A stretch of 64,000 nucleotides of DNA from Flexistipes sinusarabici DSM 4947. GTDB taxonomy: Bacteria > Chrysiogenota > Deferribacteres > Deferribacterales > Flexistipitaceae. Each line of letters opens with the position of its first letter. The first letter of the stretch is position 1. The DNA is taken from positions 1,583,451-1,647,450 of the forward strand of contig NC_015672.1 in assembly GCF_000218625.1 (NCBI RefSeq), in the 5' to 3' direction. Shown here in pieces: positions 8,903 through 17,957 of the stretch. The translations under genes and the position numbers were made by a program. The notes below the pieces were generated by a model that did no database searches, was not told where the DNA came from, and was given only the letters and a program-made list of their open reading frames with translations.

Positions 8903-8927
8903 AAAGGGGCTCAAAGCCCCTTTTTTT
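8903..8927 (+). terminator. Rho-independent terminator after hsp20
   Basis: Stem AAAGGGGCT / AGCCCCTTT (8903-8911 and 8915-8923), loop CAA, followed by a run of T to 8927. It borders the stop of the convergent cls gene and may also end that transcript. Confidence 0.85.
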
Positions 8928-10333
8928 CATAATACAGGCGACAACGTTCTGCAGACGCCTTCAAATATCCTGTTGATGAATTTTTTGTTTTGCAGGGTGC
9001 TAAGTTCAATCTGGCTGGCCATCTCAAAATAGGAATCTATAAGATCCGTGGTGTTTGAAGCAAATTTTTTTGAATATATTACAACGTTCAACTCAAAGTT
9101 AAGCCTGAAACTGCGGGCATCCATATTTGCAGAACCAAGGGTTGTCCAGAAACCGTCAATCATGATAATCTTGGCATGAAGCATAACATTTCTCGTTTCA
9201 TATATATCAACACCTGCTTCCACTAATTCTTCGTAATAAGAGCGTCCGGCTGCAGCAACAAAAGGGTGATTATTTTTGCCGGGCAGAAGGATTCTGACTT
9301 TCACTCCGCGCTTGGAAGCATTCTTCAGCGTTTGGATTATGGGTTGATCAGGAACCAGGTAGGGCGTGATTATATCGATTGTTTTTTCTGCAGCACTGAG
9401 AGTGGAAAAGATTGTATCATATATGAGCGGGCTGCTCTGATCAGGACCTGAAGGAATAACATGGAGATTAATATCTCCGCCCACTCTGGCATGCTTTTTA
9501 TGGAGTAAATCCGTGATATCTTCACCGGTGGCAAAGTACCAATCTTCGGAGAAAACCTCTTCAACTGCATAAACTGCATCTCCGCTGAAACGAACATGTG
9601 TGTCCACCCATTTGGTACTGCCAATAATATCTCCAATATATTCATTTCCTATATTGATACCGCCTGTATAACAAACCCTTCCATCCACAACCACAATTTT
9701 TCTGTGATTTCTGAAGTTCATGCGCAAAATACTCTTATAGTTTAATGGAGACAAAAAGGCGGCACATTTTCCGCCATTTCTTTTTAAATTTTTCAGATAA
9801 TTCTTCAAAGTGATTCCAACAGCGCCCATACCGTCGTAGAGAAAAAATACCTTAACTCCCTGTTCAGCTTTATACTCAATCAGTTTAAGAAAAAAATCAC
9901 CCGTTTCATCCTGTCTGAAAACATAGTATTCTATTAAAATATAATGTCTGGCATTAAGCAGATCCCTGGCAAGTTTGGAATATTTGTCCGTTGCACTGGG
10001 TAAGAGTTCAAGATCATAACAGAGCTGCGGCTTTAAATTTGTAACCGTTTCCACAAGATTGGCCAGGCGGGAATTTTTGTATTCGGGCATTTTGTCAAAA
10101 TATTTTTTAACACTGACATTTCGCCTGCTTTTCAACTTGACATCAACCAGCTTTTTAAGCCTGGGATTGCCGAAAATAAGATAAAGCAAGGCTCCCAGAT
10201 ACGGGAAAAAAATGATAATAAGAACCCATGAGAAAGTTGCTCTGGCTTCCTTGCGTCCTGATAAAACAACGAGAACAAGGACTATGGAGAGTATAAGACT
10301 AAAATATTCTGCAAATAACCTGAAAACATTCAT
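8927..10333 (-). CDS. cls: Cardiolipin synthase (phospholipase D family)
   Basis: Membrane enzyme joining two phosphatidylglycerols into cardiolipin. 468 residues with the expected layout: two N-terminal membrane segments (about 8-26 and 36-56), then two HKD motifs, H210-K212-D217 in HRKIVVVDG and H386-K388-D393 in HAKIIMIDG, each followed by a Gly-rich GG(I)N or GSANMD segment. It is the last gene of the long surE-to-cls minus-strand operon, starting 4 bases inside the end of the radical SAM gene. Confidence 0.93.
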   Translation of the reverse strand: MNVFRLFAEYFSLILSIVLVLVVLSGRKEARATFSWVLIIIFFPYLGALLYLIFGNPRLKKLVDVKLKSRRNVSVKKYFDKMPEYKNSRLANLVETVTNLKPQLCYDLELLPSATDKYSKLARDLLNARHYILIEYYVFRQDETGDFFLKLIEYKAEQGVKVFFLYDGMGAVGITLKNYLKNLKRNGGKCAAFLSPLNYKSILRMNFRNHRKIVVVDGRVCYTGGINIGNEYIGDIIGSTKWVDTHVRFSGDAVYAVEEVFSEDWYFATGEDITDLLHKKHARVGGDINLHVIPSGPDQSSPLIYDTIFSTLSAAEKTIDIITPYLVPDQPIIQTLKNASKRGVKVRILLPGKNNHPFVAAAGRSYYEELVEAGVDIYETRNVMLHAKIIMIDGFWTTLGSANMDARSFRLNFELNVVIYSKKFASNTTDLIDSYFEMASQIELSTLQNKKFINRIFEGVCRTLSPVL

Positions 10334-11223
10334 CCTGTATAAAGTTTACCCTGATATAAATTATTTTTCTCCATAAATTTGTTTAATTTATTAACAAAAT
10401 CCGATTTTGACGACGGCCACTCGGGAGCGATTAACAACTCTTCAGGGGAATCTCCTATCAGCCTTGAAATTACAACATCAGGCTGCAAGCGTGCTATAAA
10501 TTGGGACAAAATATCAATGTATTCCTCTTGGCTCAGCAAGTTAAATTTTTTCTCTATATACAGCTCGGCAAGTTTTGTATTTTTCAATACCTGAAGATGA
10601 TGAAATTTTATTGAGTCAATCCCGATTCCGGCAACAAAATCAGCAGTTTCAATCATATCCCGCCGGCTCTCACCCGGAAGTCCTAAAATAATATGGGCAC
10701 AAACGCTTATACCTTTTGCCTTGGTCTTTTTACAAGCCCAGGCAAATTCTTCTGCTGTATGCCCTCTGTTAATAAATTTCAATGTAGAGTTTTTGGCACT
10801 CTGCAGACCGTATTCGATTGTAACGTCATATTTTTCATTCAGCTCTGAAAGATAGTCCAAAATATTTTCATCCACACAGTCCGGCCGCGTGCCGATATGA
10901 ATCCCCACAACATCCTCATCAATAAGAGAACTGTTTATCCTGCTTTTAACCGTTTGTATATCACCGTAGGTATTGGTTCCGCTTTGAAAATATATAATAA
11001 ATTTGTTTATCTTTCTCCTGCGCAGCTTTTCAATTCTTTTTTTAACCTGATCTGCTATCTCTCCTCTTTCCACATGGGTAAAGGAAGCAGTATCACAATA
11101 TATACAGCCTTCTCCGCCGCTGTTTCCAGTTTTATTGGGACATGAGAAGCCTGCATCCACAGGTACTTTCCAGACCTTTTCACCATATTTTTCTTTAAGA
11201 TATTTGTTCAAGGAATAATACAT
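10330..11223 (-). CDS. Radical SAM protein, TIGR01212 (YhcC-like) family
   Basis: 297 residues. The iron-sulfur ligands are Cys28, Cys40 and Cys43, in the CX11CX2C spacing typical of this family rather than CX3CX2C. Further family marks are YFQSGTNTYG near residue 99, GIHIGTRPDCV near 132, a TIEYGLQSA strand near 155 and HIILGLPGE near 197. The family has no agreed reaction, though some members have been tied to tRNA or envelope processes. It starts 5 bases after the midA-like gene and overlaps cls by 4 bases, within an operon. Confidence 0.88.
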   Translation of the reverse strand: MYYSLNKYLKEKYGEKVWKVPVDAGFSCPNKTGNSGGEGCIYCDTASFTHVERGEIADQVKKRIEKLRRRKINKFIIYFQSGTNTYGDIQTVKSRINSSLIDEDVVGIHIGTRPDCVDENILDYLSELNEKYDVTIEYGLQSAKNSTLKFINRGHTAEEFAWACKKTKAKGISVCAHIILGLPGESRRDMIETADFVAGIGIDSIKFHHLQVLKNTKLAELYIEKKFNLLSQEEYIDILSQFIARLQPDVVISRLIGDSPEELLIAPEWPSSKSDFVNKLNKFMEKNNLYQGKLYTG

Positions 11224-11228
11224 AAATG

Positions 11229-12359
11229 CTAAAAATTCCGGGACAATGTATCAAAAGTCTCAAAAGACGATTTGTTAAAAACAAAATCTTTTGGAACTTT
11301 AACATTTTTTGTCTGAACAAGAACATGAAAATTTGTCCCAAAACCGCCTTCAGGAACGATAAGAGACTTTATCGCCGTTCTTTGGAGGTCAGTTTCAGCC
11401 TTTTCCATCTCATTAAGAATTCCGCACTGTATTAGAAACAGCCACTGGGGCACAAAAGATAGTGTCTCCAGGCCATACTCTTTTCCGTAAATTTCCAAAC
11501 CGCTAAAATCAACAAAAGCAGTGATATCCTGATATCCTATGCGCTCAAAAAAATCATTGTTCTGTTTATGTTTAAAATAACAAGTTACTGTACCGTCCAC
11601 TCTGAAGTCAGAATAAAGCTGTTCAGCTTCAAAACCATAATCGATAGTAATAACAAAACCTTTTGAAATTTTACTGCCCAGCGTTTTTATCCAATTCAAT
11701 GCATCTATATTAATATCACCGATCTGTTTGTTATTAAGTTTAACGCCTGCCTGCTGCATGTACTCTTCAATCTCAGGTGTAGAAATTTTATCCGGGTAAA
11801 ACTGCAGCTCATTGTTGTGATTAATAACATAAAGTTCTTTATATTCTCCGTCTATATTGATTATGCGGTGTACCGGAAAAGCGTCAACAAGCTCATTGGA
11901 AAAAAATATACCGTTGAAATCGGCAAATTTTTCAAAATCAGTCCACACGACCTTACCGGCATCAGCATGTTCTTTAAGAAGCTCTCCCTGTCTTTGTATA
12001 AGATATTCGCTTTTTTCAATTATGATGTAGCTGAGATTGCTGTAAATTTCGGGAAATTCCTGTTTGTAATAATCAAGTATATCTTTGGTCAGATAGCCGC
12101 TTCCGGCGCCCATTTCGCATATATTCTGTTCAATACCGGTACTTTCAAATACCTGTACAAATCCGGAAGCTATGGATCTGCCGAAAGAAGAGGAAGCATT
12201 AACCGCCGTATAAAAACTCCCCTGCTCGCCGAAAGGATTCTCCTTCTGATAATACCCCAGCTCAGGATAATAAAGCGCCGTGTCCATAAATTCGGCAAAG
12301 GTAATTTTCCCCTTTTCTCTTATCTTGTCTTTTATAATAATCTCCAGTTGGTTATCCAT
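11229..12359 (-). CDS. MidA-family (DUF185) SAM-dependent protein methyltransferase
   Basis: 376 residues. The N-terminal ITFAEFMDTALYYPELGYY segment is the hallmark of the MidA/NDUFAF7 family. The SAM-binding GAGSGYL motif lies at about residues 84-90, followed by an IIEKSEYLIQRQ strand and SNELVDAFPVH near residue 153. NDUFAF7 methylates an arginine of a respiratory complex I subunit; a similar role in a bacterium is inference. It lies 6 bases after the tonB-like gene in the same operon. Confidence 0.88.
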   Translation of the reverse strand: MDNQLEIIIKDKIREKGKITFAEFMDTALYYPELGYYQKENPFGEQGSFYTAVNASSSFGRSIASGFVQVFESTGIEQNICEMGAGSGYLTKDILDYYKQEFPEIYSNLSYIIIEKSEYLIQRQGELLKEHADAGKVVWTDFEKFADFNGIFFSNELVDAFPVHRIINIDGEYKELYVINHNNELQFYPDKISTPEIEEYMQQAGVKLNNKQIGDINIDALNWIKTLGSKISKGFVITIDYGFEAEQLYSDFRVDGTVTCYFKHKQNNDFFERIGYQDITAFVDFSGLEIYGKEYGLETLSFVPQWLFLIQCGILNEMEKAETDLQRTAIKSLIVPEGGFGTNFHVLVQTKNVKVPKDFVFNKSSFETFDTLSRNF

Positions 12360-12365
12360 AAATTT

Positions 12366-13118
12366 CTACTCCACCTTAAAATAAAATTTAATCTGTATTT
12401 TATCAGGCTTATTATAAGACACTGCCTCAAATTTCAGCTTACTCACATAATCAATGGCAAGCTGTTCAATATTTTCATCTGATCTCGTTACCGGTGTAAT
12501 ACCATAGGTATTCCCATTCTGGTCAACATAAAAACTTAATGTAATTGTCGTATTGGATTCGAGTGAAAAAGATGGTTTCTCCGGATAAGGTTTAAGAAGC
12601 GTTCTGTTGATATTGCTGGCACTTTTAATTTTAAAAAAATTATTACCCGCATTTGCCGCTTTGTTTTTGTTTACCCCCACTGACTGGGAGGATATTTCCG
12701 ACTTTACTGAAGCAATTTCCGAGCTGACATTTACTCTCTTTTTTGATGCCGGTGCCTGAACAAGGTTTTCAAACCCGGGCTTTTGCACAGAAATTTCAGG
12801 CTCATCTTTAAATTTCGGGAGATTAACCCTCGGCAGGGTTCTTGAGACTTCAACATCGGCGCCTTCTATAACTTTTTCAGCTGAAATCAGCTGCTTTTCT
12901 TCAGCAGCAATCTCTTTTTTCCCGGGGGCTTTTTTTTCAGCAGATTTTTCGTTGGTTTCCTGAGGCTTCTTGATATTGGGTTTTACAAGCTCAATTTCAA
13001 TTGTTTCATTATCCTTTTTACTAAAATCAACATTGAAACCGGGAATGTACAAAAGTATAAGAAAATGAATCAGAATTGACAGCAATAAGGTTATAGGGAG
13101 AAACATGTATTTTTTCAT
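12366..13118 (-). CDS. TonB/TolA-like energy transducer protein
   Basis: 250 residues: a single N-terminal membrane anchor (about residues 6-25), a long Pro/Lys/Glu-rich periplasmic stretch (about 35-190), and a small C-terminal domain (about 190-250) with TITLSFYVDQNGNTYGITPV and LKFEAV strands of the TonB C-terminal type. It should couple inner-membrane proton flow through ExbB/ExbD to an outer-membrane partner. TonB and TolA cannot be separated from sequence alone. The start overlaps the exbD stop (ATGA), indicating coupling. Confidence 0.82.
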   Translation of the reverse strand: MKKYMFLPITLLLSILIHFLILLYIPGFNVDFSKKDNETIEIELVKPNIKKPQETNEKSAEKKAPGKKEIAAEEKQLISAEKVIEGADVEVSRTLPRVNLPKFKDEPEISVQKPGFENLVQAPASKKRVNVSSEIASVKSEISSQSVGVNKNKAANAGNNFFKIKSASNINRTLLKPYPEKPSFSLESNTTITLSFYVDQNGNTYGITPVTRSDENIEQLAIDYVSKLKFEAVSYNKPDKIQIKFYFKVE

Positions 13119-13516
13119 TCTTCCTCGGTTGCTATTGCAAGCTTTTCAAACCCTGCCCTTTTACAGTAATCCATTACAAAAACAACATCACCATGGGCTG
13201 AATTTTTATCAGCCTGCAGAATCACAGTGGCATCAGGCATCGCTTTGTGCAGTTCGTTTAATTTTCTGGACAAACCTGCTTTTGAAACTCTGTTGCCGTT
13301 AATATTAATCAAGCCGTTTTGGGAAATCACAATATTAATATTTTTTTTAACCTCAACGTTTTCACCTTTTGCTTTAGGCAGATTGACCTTCAGTGCATCT
13401 GTATAAATAAATGTGGTGGAAACCATAAAAAAAATCAGGAGTAAAAAGACCACGTCTATCAGCGGGGTCAGGTTGATATCAACGCTTCTCGTCTTTTTAT
13501 CGTCACGGAATTTCAT
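13115..13516 (-). CDS. exbD: ExbD/TolR-family biopolymer transport protein
   Basis: 133 residues. A cytoplasmic N-terminus (DDKKTRSVDINLTPLIDVVFLLLIFFMVSTTF) includes the essential membrane Asp in LIDVVF (about residue 22) of the proton-channel helix. A periplasmic domain follows. It pairs with the ExbB-like protein encoded just upstream and the TonB-like protein just downstream, with 4-base start-stop overlaps on both sides. Confidence 0.92.
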   Translation of the reverse strand: MKFRDDKKTRSVDINLTPLIDVVFLLLIFFMVSTTFIYTDALKVNLPKAKGENVEVKKNINIVISQNGLININGNRVSKAGLSRKLNELHKAMPDATVILQADKNSAHGDVVFVMDYCKRAGFEKLAIATEEE

Positions 13517-14124
13517 TTTGTTTCCTCTTTAAAAATCAGATTAAGGATGTTGGAAGTGGCACCTTCCAGCTCATAAACCACCTTTTCTGACCTGCTGTTA
13601 ATAATATGATAGAAAATAACCGTGGGGATCGCCACAGAAAGACCGGCAGCCGTAGTTAACAGTGCTTCTGATATTCCGCCCGCCAAAGCCTGGGCGTTAC
13701 CCACACCCTGCTGGGAAATCACTACAAATGTTTTAATCATACCGACAACGGTACCCAAGAGACCGAGCAGAGGTGCAATGTTTGCAATTGTCTGCAATGT
13801 GGGTAGAAAACGTTCGAGTTTCTTGGCCTGGAATCGGCCGGCTTCTTCTGACAGCTCCATCAACCGTGAAATTGGCAAATCCAGATTATCGAGGATTGTT
13901 TTTGATATATCACCTATTGCACAATTGTTCATGTCGCAAAGAGACCGTGCATCCTGAAAGGATTTATTCTGCAGGAAAACATACAGCTTATCCATAAAAT
14001 TTTTTGGAACATATCTGTCTTTACGCAAACTGACCAAACGTTCCAAAAATACTGCCAGTGATATTATTGACAGCAGTAAAATAGGATACATCAACACTCC
14101 GCCCTTTTCTAAAATTTCAAGCAT
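13513..14124 (-). CDS. exbB: MotA/TolQ/ExbB-family proton channel protein
   Basis: 203 residues with three membrane segments: about 13-30, a helix near 110-130 (IANIAPLLGLLGTVVGMIKTF) and a third near 150-172 (ISEALLTTAAGLSVAIPTVIFYH). The LLGLLGTV and A(L)LTTAAGL(S)VAIP blocks are family signatures. It forms the inner-membrane proton channel with ExbD. Its ATG follows AAGGAGG at the end of the TPR gene and sits right beside that gene's stop. Confidence 0.92.
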   Translation of the reverse strand: MLEILEKGGVLMYPILLLSIISLAVFLERLVSLRKDRYVPKNFMDKLYVFLQNKSFQDARSLCDMNNCAIGDISKTILDNLDLPISRLMELSEEAGRFQAKKLERFLPTLQTIANIAPLLGLLGTVVGMIKTFVVISQQGVGNAQALAGGISEALLTTAAGLSVAIPTVIFYHIINSRSEKVVYELEGATSNILNLIFKEETK

Positions 14125-16806
14125 CTATTCCTCCTTGCTTCCCATTTTATCTATTATTTTTTGTACTTTGTCCGCATTTTTATTGTCACCTGTTTCAATG
14201 AAAGCTTTTTTTGCAAGCTTTAATGACTTTAATGCATAATCTGATCCGGGATAAAGGTAATATACTTTCATAAGCCCGGATGCCGCTTTTTTATAATTCC
14301 CTTTTGCATACTCAACAGCACCGACAAAGTACGCTCCTGCAGGAGCATACTTTCTGATTCCCGAATCTATTAGCTCGTATGCATAGTCCTCTTTCTTCTC
14401 AAGTTTATTTAAAGGAGTAATATTCAACACTCTTTCAATACCTTTTAGATAAAGGTCATACTGCTCCTTTTTAAATTCCAAAGCAATATTTTCCACTTCC
14501 GAAACGTTATCCGACTGCTCCATAATATTTGTTTTGGCCACCCTTTCAAACCTTTCGTTGTCACTGAGTTCCCTGTAGATTTCTAGGGCTTTTAAAGGGT
14601 CATTTTCTTTCAAACATTTCGCCTTCTGAAGCAAAAGTTCCCCGTCCCGGCCAAATCTGCTTATAGCACTATTCATGTCCATAATACACTCTTTCAACTT
14701 GCCTTTATTAAAAAAGAAATCAGCTCTGAGAATATATGCCTCTTTAACGTTTGATGCATCAGAATAATTGTTAAAGAAATAATTGAGATACTTTATCCCC
14801 ATACCGGTGTCACCGGAGTTGAAAGCGAGCCTGGCAAAATCAAGCACAATAATATTTTCCCTCTCGAATTCCATTTCATTAAGCCATTTGAAACCTTTTA
14901 TCAGAAAACTTTTTTGTATTTTCTGCCGGCTTTGTATAGAAATAAGTCCGTTTATACTGTCATAAAGATATTTTTTCTCCTTCAAAAAATCGTAATAAAT
15001 CTGTTCAGCTCTGTCATATTTGCCTGTGGAATAGAGCGATTTTGCCATGATCAGTCTGTATTCAGGTGTCAGATCTGCGATACTATTCAAAATATTTATC
15101 ACCGTGTAATATTCATTCGCAAGATAAAGCTGCCTTATCGTTCTGTCGATAAAATCTTTTTCATTCTTATGCCGGTTGAATATTTCCAGCCCTTTATCAA
15201 ACTCCTCAAGCTTATAATATGTAAGCATTTTTAACAAATCTTTACCGGGGTAACCACCATTGATTTTATTGAGCATTGTCAAGGCTTTTTCATAATCCTG
15301 CATATTAAACAGTGCGGCAGCTTTTATGTAGACGGCTTTATTGCTGTCAATATTTTCAAGAAGGTTAAAAGCCTCCCGGAAATCTGACTCAGCCAGATAA
15401 ACCTGTGCTTTAAGCTCTGTGCAAAAGGCGGTGGAACAACTTTCCACAAGCATCAGAGTCTGTTCATACTGTTTTTCCATGTAATAAAACTGCCCCAGCA
15501 TAAATCTGGCAATGTTTTTCTTTTCCTTGTCCTCTCCATTGTTCAGATACCTGATAAAAAAATGTTTTGACCTGCTCGCATTTTTATCAGCATAACAGAT
15601 ACCTTTGTAAAAATAGCTGTTAATAAGCAGGTTTTCCTGAAAAACCACCTGTTCAAAATATTCAGCAGCTTTTTCATATTTATTCCTGCTAAGGTAAAGT
15701 AAACCTTTGTAATAGTTCAAATAATCTCTATTAACAGGGTTACTGAACGAAAACATACTCAGGACATTTTCACGGATATCGGGGAAACTTTCCGACAGAT
15801 AGAAAAATAAAAGGCTGAGTTTATCCCTTTCCTTTGCTATTTTTTCATAGCTTTTTTCAGCATTTTCATAATCTCCCTTTAAAAAGTAGTACTTAAAATT
15901 GAAATAATATTTATAGGCATTATTCCTGTTCATACCGTTTATCAGAATAAAAGCACGCTCCAAATTACCGGTTTTTAGGAGTGCATCTGTAATAAAGTTA
16001 ACAGATACCTCTGATGAAGGTTCGTATCCTACCACTTTCTCCAGTTTCCCGGCAAAATATTCTGCCGCGATTTTGTAATCCCTTATCACCTGATATTTAG
16101 AAATATACTCTTCGTAACCATTTATAAAATTAAGCATTTTATCGTATTGATTGTTTTTGTACAAAGTATCGAGATATAGATACGATGCATACGGACTGAG
16201 CCTTTTTAAATGCCCGCCTAAGCGGAGTATATCTTTATATCTCCCCACTTCCTCCAGGTACTCAAAAAGTTTATCCTGGGCATAAAAGGCAAATTTGTCT
16301 TCACCGGCAGCCACCCTTTCAAAAATCTCCACAGCCTTTGGAATGTCACCTGTCTTCAGAAGGGAAGATGCGTATAAAAAAGCCGTCTCATTTGCAAATT
16401 TCCCGCCTGTGAATTTATTTTTATATTCAGGGTATGCATTCACAACGCCGAGATAATTACCTTCAAGAAACTGTTTTACAAGATAATTCCTGTAGGCTTT
16501 ATTCCCCACAAATACGGCCGATAATCCCGTTCCAAAAGTCCCACCGTAAATTGAACCCGGTTTCTTGGTGGAATATTCTTTTCTTTCAAAAGACTCAGCT
16601 TCAATCTTAATACTTTCTATGTAAGTACTAAAACTTTTTGCATTTTTAAAGCTGACGTTAATCTTCGTAAATGAAGGTTTTATACGAAAACTGGCAATTT
16701 CTTTTCCGAAAAAAGAAAAATCCGGGACTTTAACTTCAGCACGAAGCAGACCGGTACATAAAAACAATATGGATAAAACAAAAACTCCCGTCTTTTTCAT
16801 AAACAT
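14125..16806 (-). CDS. Large exported tetratricopeptide-repeat protein
   Basis: 893 residues. The N-terminus (MFMKKTGVFVLSILFLCTGLLRAEV) is a signal peptide with a likely cut after LRA, so the protein should be periplasmic. From about residue 115 on it consists of many TPR-like helical pairs, such as AVEIFERVAAGEDKFAFYAQD and KYEKAAEYFEQVVFQ, ending with a short basic helix. Position directly before exbB-exbD-tonB suggests a periplasmic scaffold for that machine, much as CpoB accompanies Tol-Pal; that is inference. Start may be the ATG at 16806 or 16800; AAGGCGG precedes both. Confidence 0.8.
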   Translation of the reverse strand: MFMKKTGVFVLSILFLCTGLLRAEVKVPDFSFFGKEIASFRIKPSFTKINVSFKNAKSFSTYIESIKIEAESFERKEYSTKKPGSIYGGTFGTGLSAVFVGNKAYRNYLVKQFLEGNYLGVVNAYPEYKNKFTGGKFANETAFLYASSLLKTGDIPKAVEIFERVAAGEDKFAFYAQDKLFEYLEEVGRYKDILRLGGHLKRLSPYASYLYLDTLYKNNQYDKMLNFINGYEEYISKYQVIRDYKIAAEYFAGKLEKVVGYEPSSEVSVNFITDALLKTGNLERAFILINGMNRNNAYKYYFNFKYYFLKGDYENAEKSYEKIAKERDKLSLLFFYLSESFPDIRENVLSMFSFSNPVNRDYLNYYKGLLYLSRNKYEKAAEYFEQVVFQENLLINSYFYKGICYADKNASRSKHFFIRYLNNGEDKEKKNIARFMLGQFYYMEKQYEQTLMLVESCSTAFCTELKAQVYLAESDFREAFNLLENIDSNKAVYIKAAALFNMQDYEKALTMLNKINGGYPGKDLLKMLTYYKLEEFDKGLEIFNRHKNEKDFIDRTIRQLYLANEYYTVINILNSIADLTPEYRLIMAKSLYSTGKYDRAEQIYYDFLKEKKYLYDSINGLISIQSRQKIQKSFLIKGFKWLNEMEFERENIIVLDFARLAFNSGDTGMGIKYLNYFFNNYSDASNVKEAYILRADFFFNKGKLKECIMDMNSAISRFGRDGELLLQKAKCLKENDPLKALEIYRELSDNERFERVAKTNIMEQSDNVSEVENIALEFKKEQYDLYLKGIERVLNITPLNKLEKKEDYAYELIDSGIRKYAPAGAYFVGAVEYAKGNYKKAASGLMKVYYLYPGSDYALKSLKLAKKAFIETGDNKNADKVQKIIDKMGSKEE

Positions 16807-16820
16807 TACCGCCTTAGCTC

Positions 16821-16940
16821 TCAGCTTTGCTGATCAGTTTTTTCCGGTGATGTGGGGTTATTCTGACTGCACCCCTCACACGAAACAATTGCAGTTGAGA
16901 AAACGATCACAACCATCAGGATTAGTAATCTTTTTATCAC
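16821..16940 (-). CDS. Small predicted lipoprotein (39 residues)
   Basis: A short frame between surE and the TPR gene. The GTG at 16940 overlaps the surE TGA as GTGA, the typical coupled arrangement of this operon. The product has a KR pair, a hydrophobic core (LLILMVVIVFSTAI) and a VSC lipobox with Cys21. A hydrophilic 18-residue mature peptide follows, rich in Asn, Gln and Ser with a second Cys at 24. It resembles small 'entericidin-like' or lipoprotein-anchor peptides only in form; no family is recognised. Its real expression is not proven. Confidence 0.5.
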   Translation of the reverse strand: MIKRLLILMVVIVFSTAIVSCEGCSQNNPTSPEKTDQQS

Positions 16941-17707
16941 TTCCACTCTTTAACCCCCTCAGTATTTTTAAGCTTTTCATAAAGACTGTAATCAGTAAGA
17001 TCATATTTAATCGGCGTCACACTCACAAATCCCTGCTCAAGGAGATAATCATCGCAGTCCTGACTTCTGTGAACAACAGTCTTTTCCCCTTTAAGCCAAA
17101 AATATGTATTCCCTCTGGGGTCAAGACGCTTTTCAAACGTATCCATAAATCTCGTTTTTCCCTGTTTTGTAAATTTCCACCCCTTTATTTCCCTCCTTTC
17201 CAGCGGAGGTACATTTATATTAAAGATAAGATTTGAATGGTAATCGTTCAGATTATGCAGATATTTGGCAAAAAAAGCAGCAAAATCAGCAGCTGCAGAA
17301 AAATCGGTGTATTCAATTGAGGCTAAACTGACAGCCATCGATTTAACCCCCAGCATAGCGCCTTCAGTGGCTGCGGAAACGGTGCCGGAGTAAATGACAT
17401 TGGAGGCTAAATTGGCTCCATGATTAATCCCTGAAACAACAAGATCAGGCTTAATCGTAATGATATCATCAAAAGCAAGCTTCACACAATCAGCCGGTGT
17501 ACCCTCAACACCATATCCGAAAAACTCGCCCTTACGGTTAACTTCGTGAAGCCTCAGGGGATATTTTACAGTGATGGCATGCCCCACAGCACTCTGCTCT
17601 TTAATGGGTGCCACAACAACAACTTCAGCAATTTTTGAAATACTTTTATATAGCTCGTATATACCTTTGGAATATATGCCGTCATCATTCGTAATAAGAA
17701 CTTTCAT
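16937..17707 (-). CDS. surE: 5'/3'-nucleotidase SurE
   Basis: Metal-dependent nucleotide monophosphatase of 256 residues, usual length. The N-terminal TNDDG (residues 6-10) holds the metal-binding Asp pair; Ser in EQSAVGHAIT and the GTPADCV block near residue 88 complete the active site with SGINHGANLASNVIYSGTVSAA near 112. It heads the operon that includes the TPR/ExbBD/TonB genes. In many bacteria surE lies near stress or envelope genes, so the linkage is not fully diagnostic. Confidence 0.95.
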   Translation of the reverse strand: MKVLITNDDGIYSKGIYELYKSISKIAEVVVVAPIKEQSAVGHAITVKYPLRLHEVNRKGEFFGYGVEGTPADCVKLAFDDIITIKPDLVVSGINHGANLASNVIYSGTVSAATEGAMLGVKSMAVSLASIEYTDFSAAADFAAFFAKYLHNLNDYHSNLIFNINVPPLERREIKGWKFTKQGKTRFMDTFEKRLDPRGNTYFWLKGEKTVVHRSQDCDDYLLEQGFVSVTPIKYDLTDYSLYEKLKNTEGVKEWK

Positions 17708-17734
17708 AATTTATTTACCCTGTTTGTTTTAATC

Positions 17735-17763
17735 AAAATACTATAATTAATGTATGTTTTCAA
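17735..17763 (-). promoter_or_regulatory. Candidate promoter of the surE operon
   Basis: On the minus strand TTGAAA (17763-17758), 17 bases, then TATTTT (17740-17735). Four of six matches at -10. It is the only plausible promoter upstream of the nine-gene operon that I found. Confidence 0.35.
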
Positions 17764-17912
17764 CACTTTTGGCTCGGTCAGCTTTCCTTTATTTTCCATA
17801 ACCTTTTCTCCGGCAGACAGAAACATTCAAAATCATGGGAAACAGTTCCAATCTTTTACAGCAGAAAACTTAATAATTCAAAGGTTTTAATAAAGGACAG
17901 TAAAGATGCAGT

Positions 17913-17957
17913 AACAGTTAATACAGAAGCGGGAAAACCGCATCTGCATTAACTGTT
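17913..17957 (-). terminator. Long hairpin at the end of the flavoprotein gene
   Basis: Arms 17913-17932 and 17938-17957 pair over 20 positions with two mismatches around a 5-base loop. The hairpin covers the stop codon of the oxidoreductase gene. There is no clear T-run, so it may act as an RNA-stabilising 3' end rather than a classical terminator. Confidence 0.5.
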
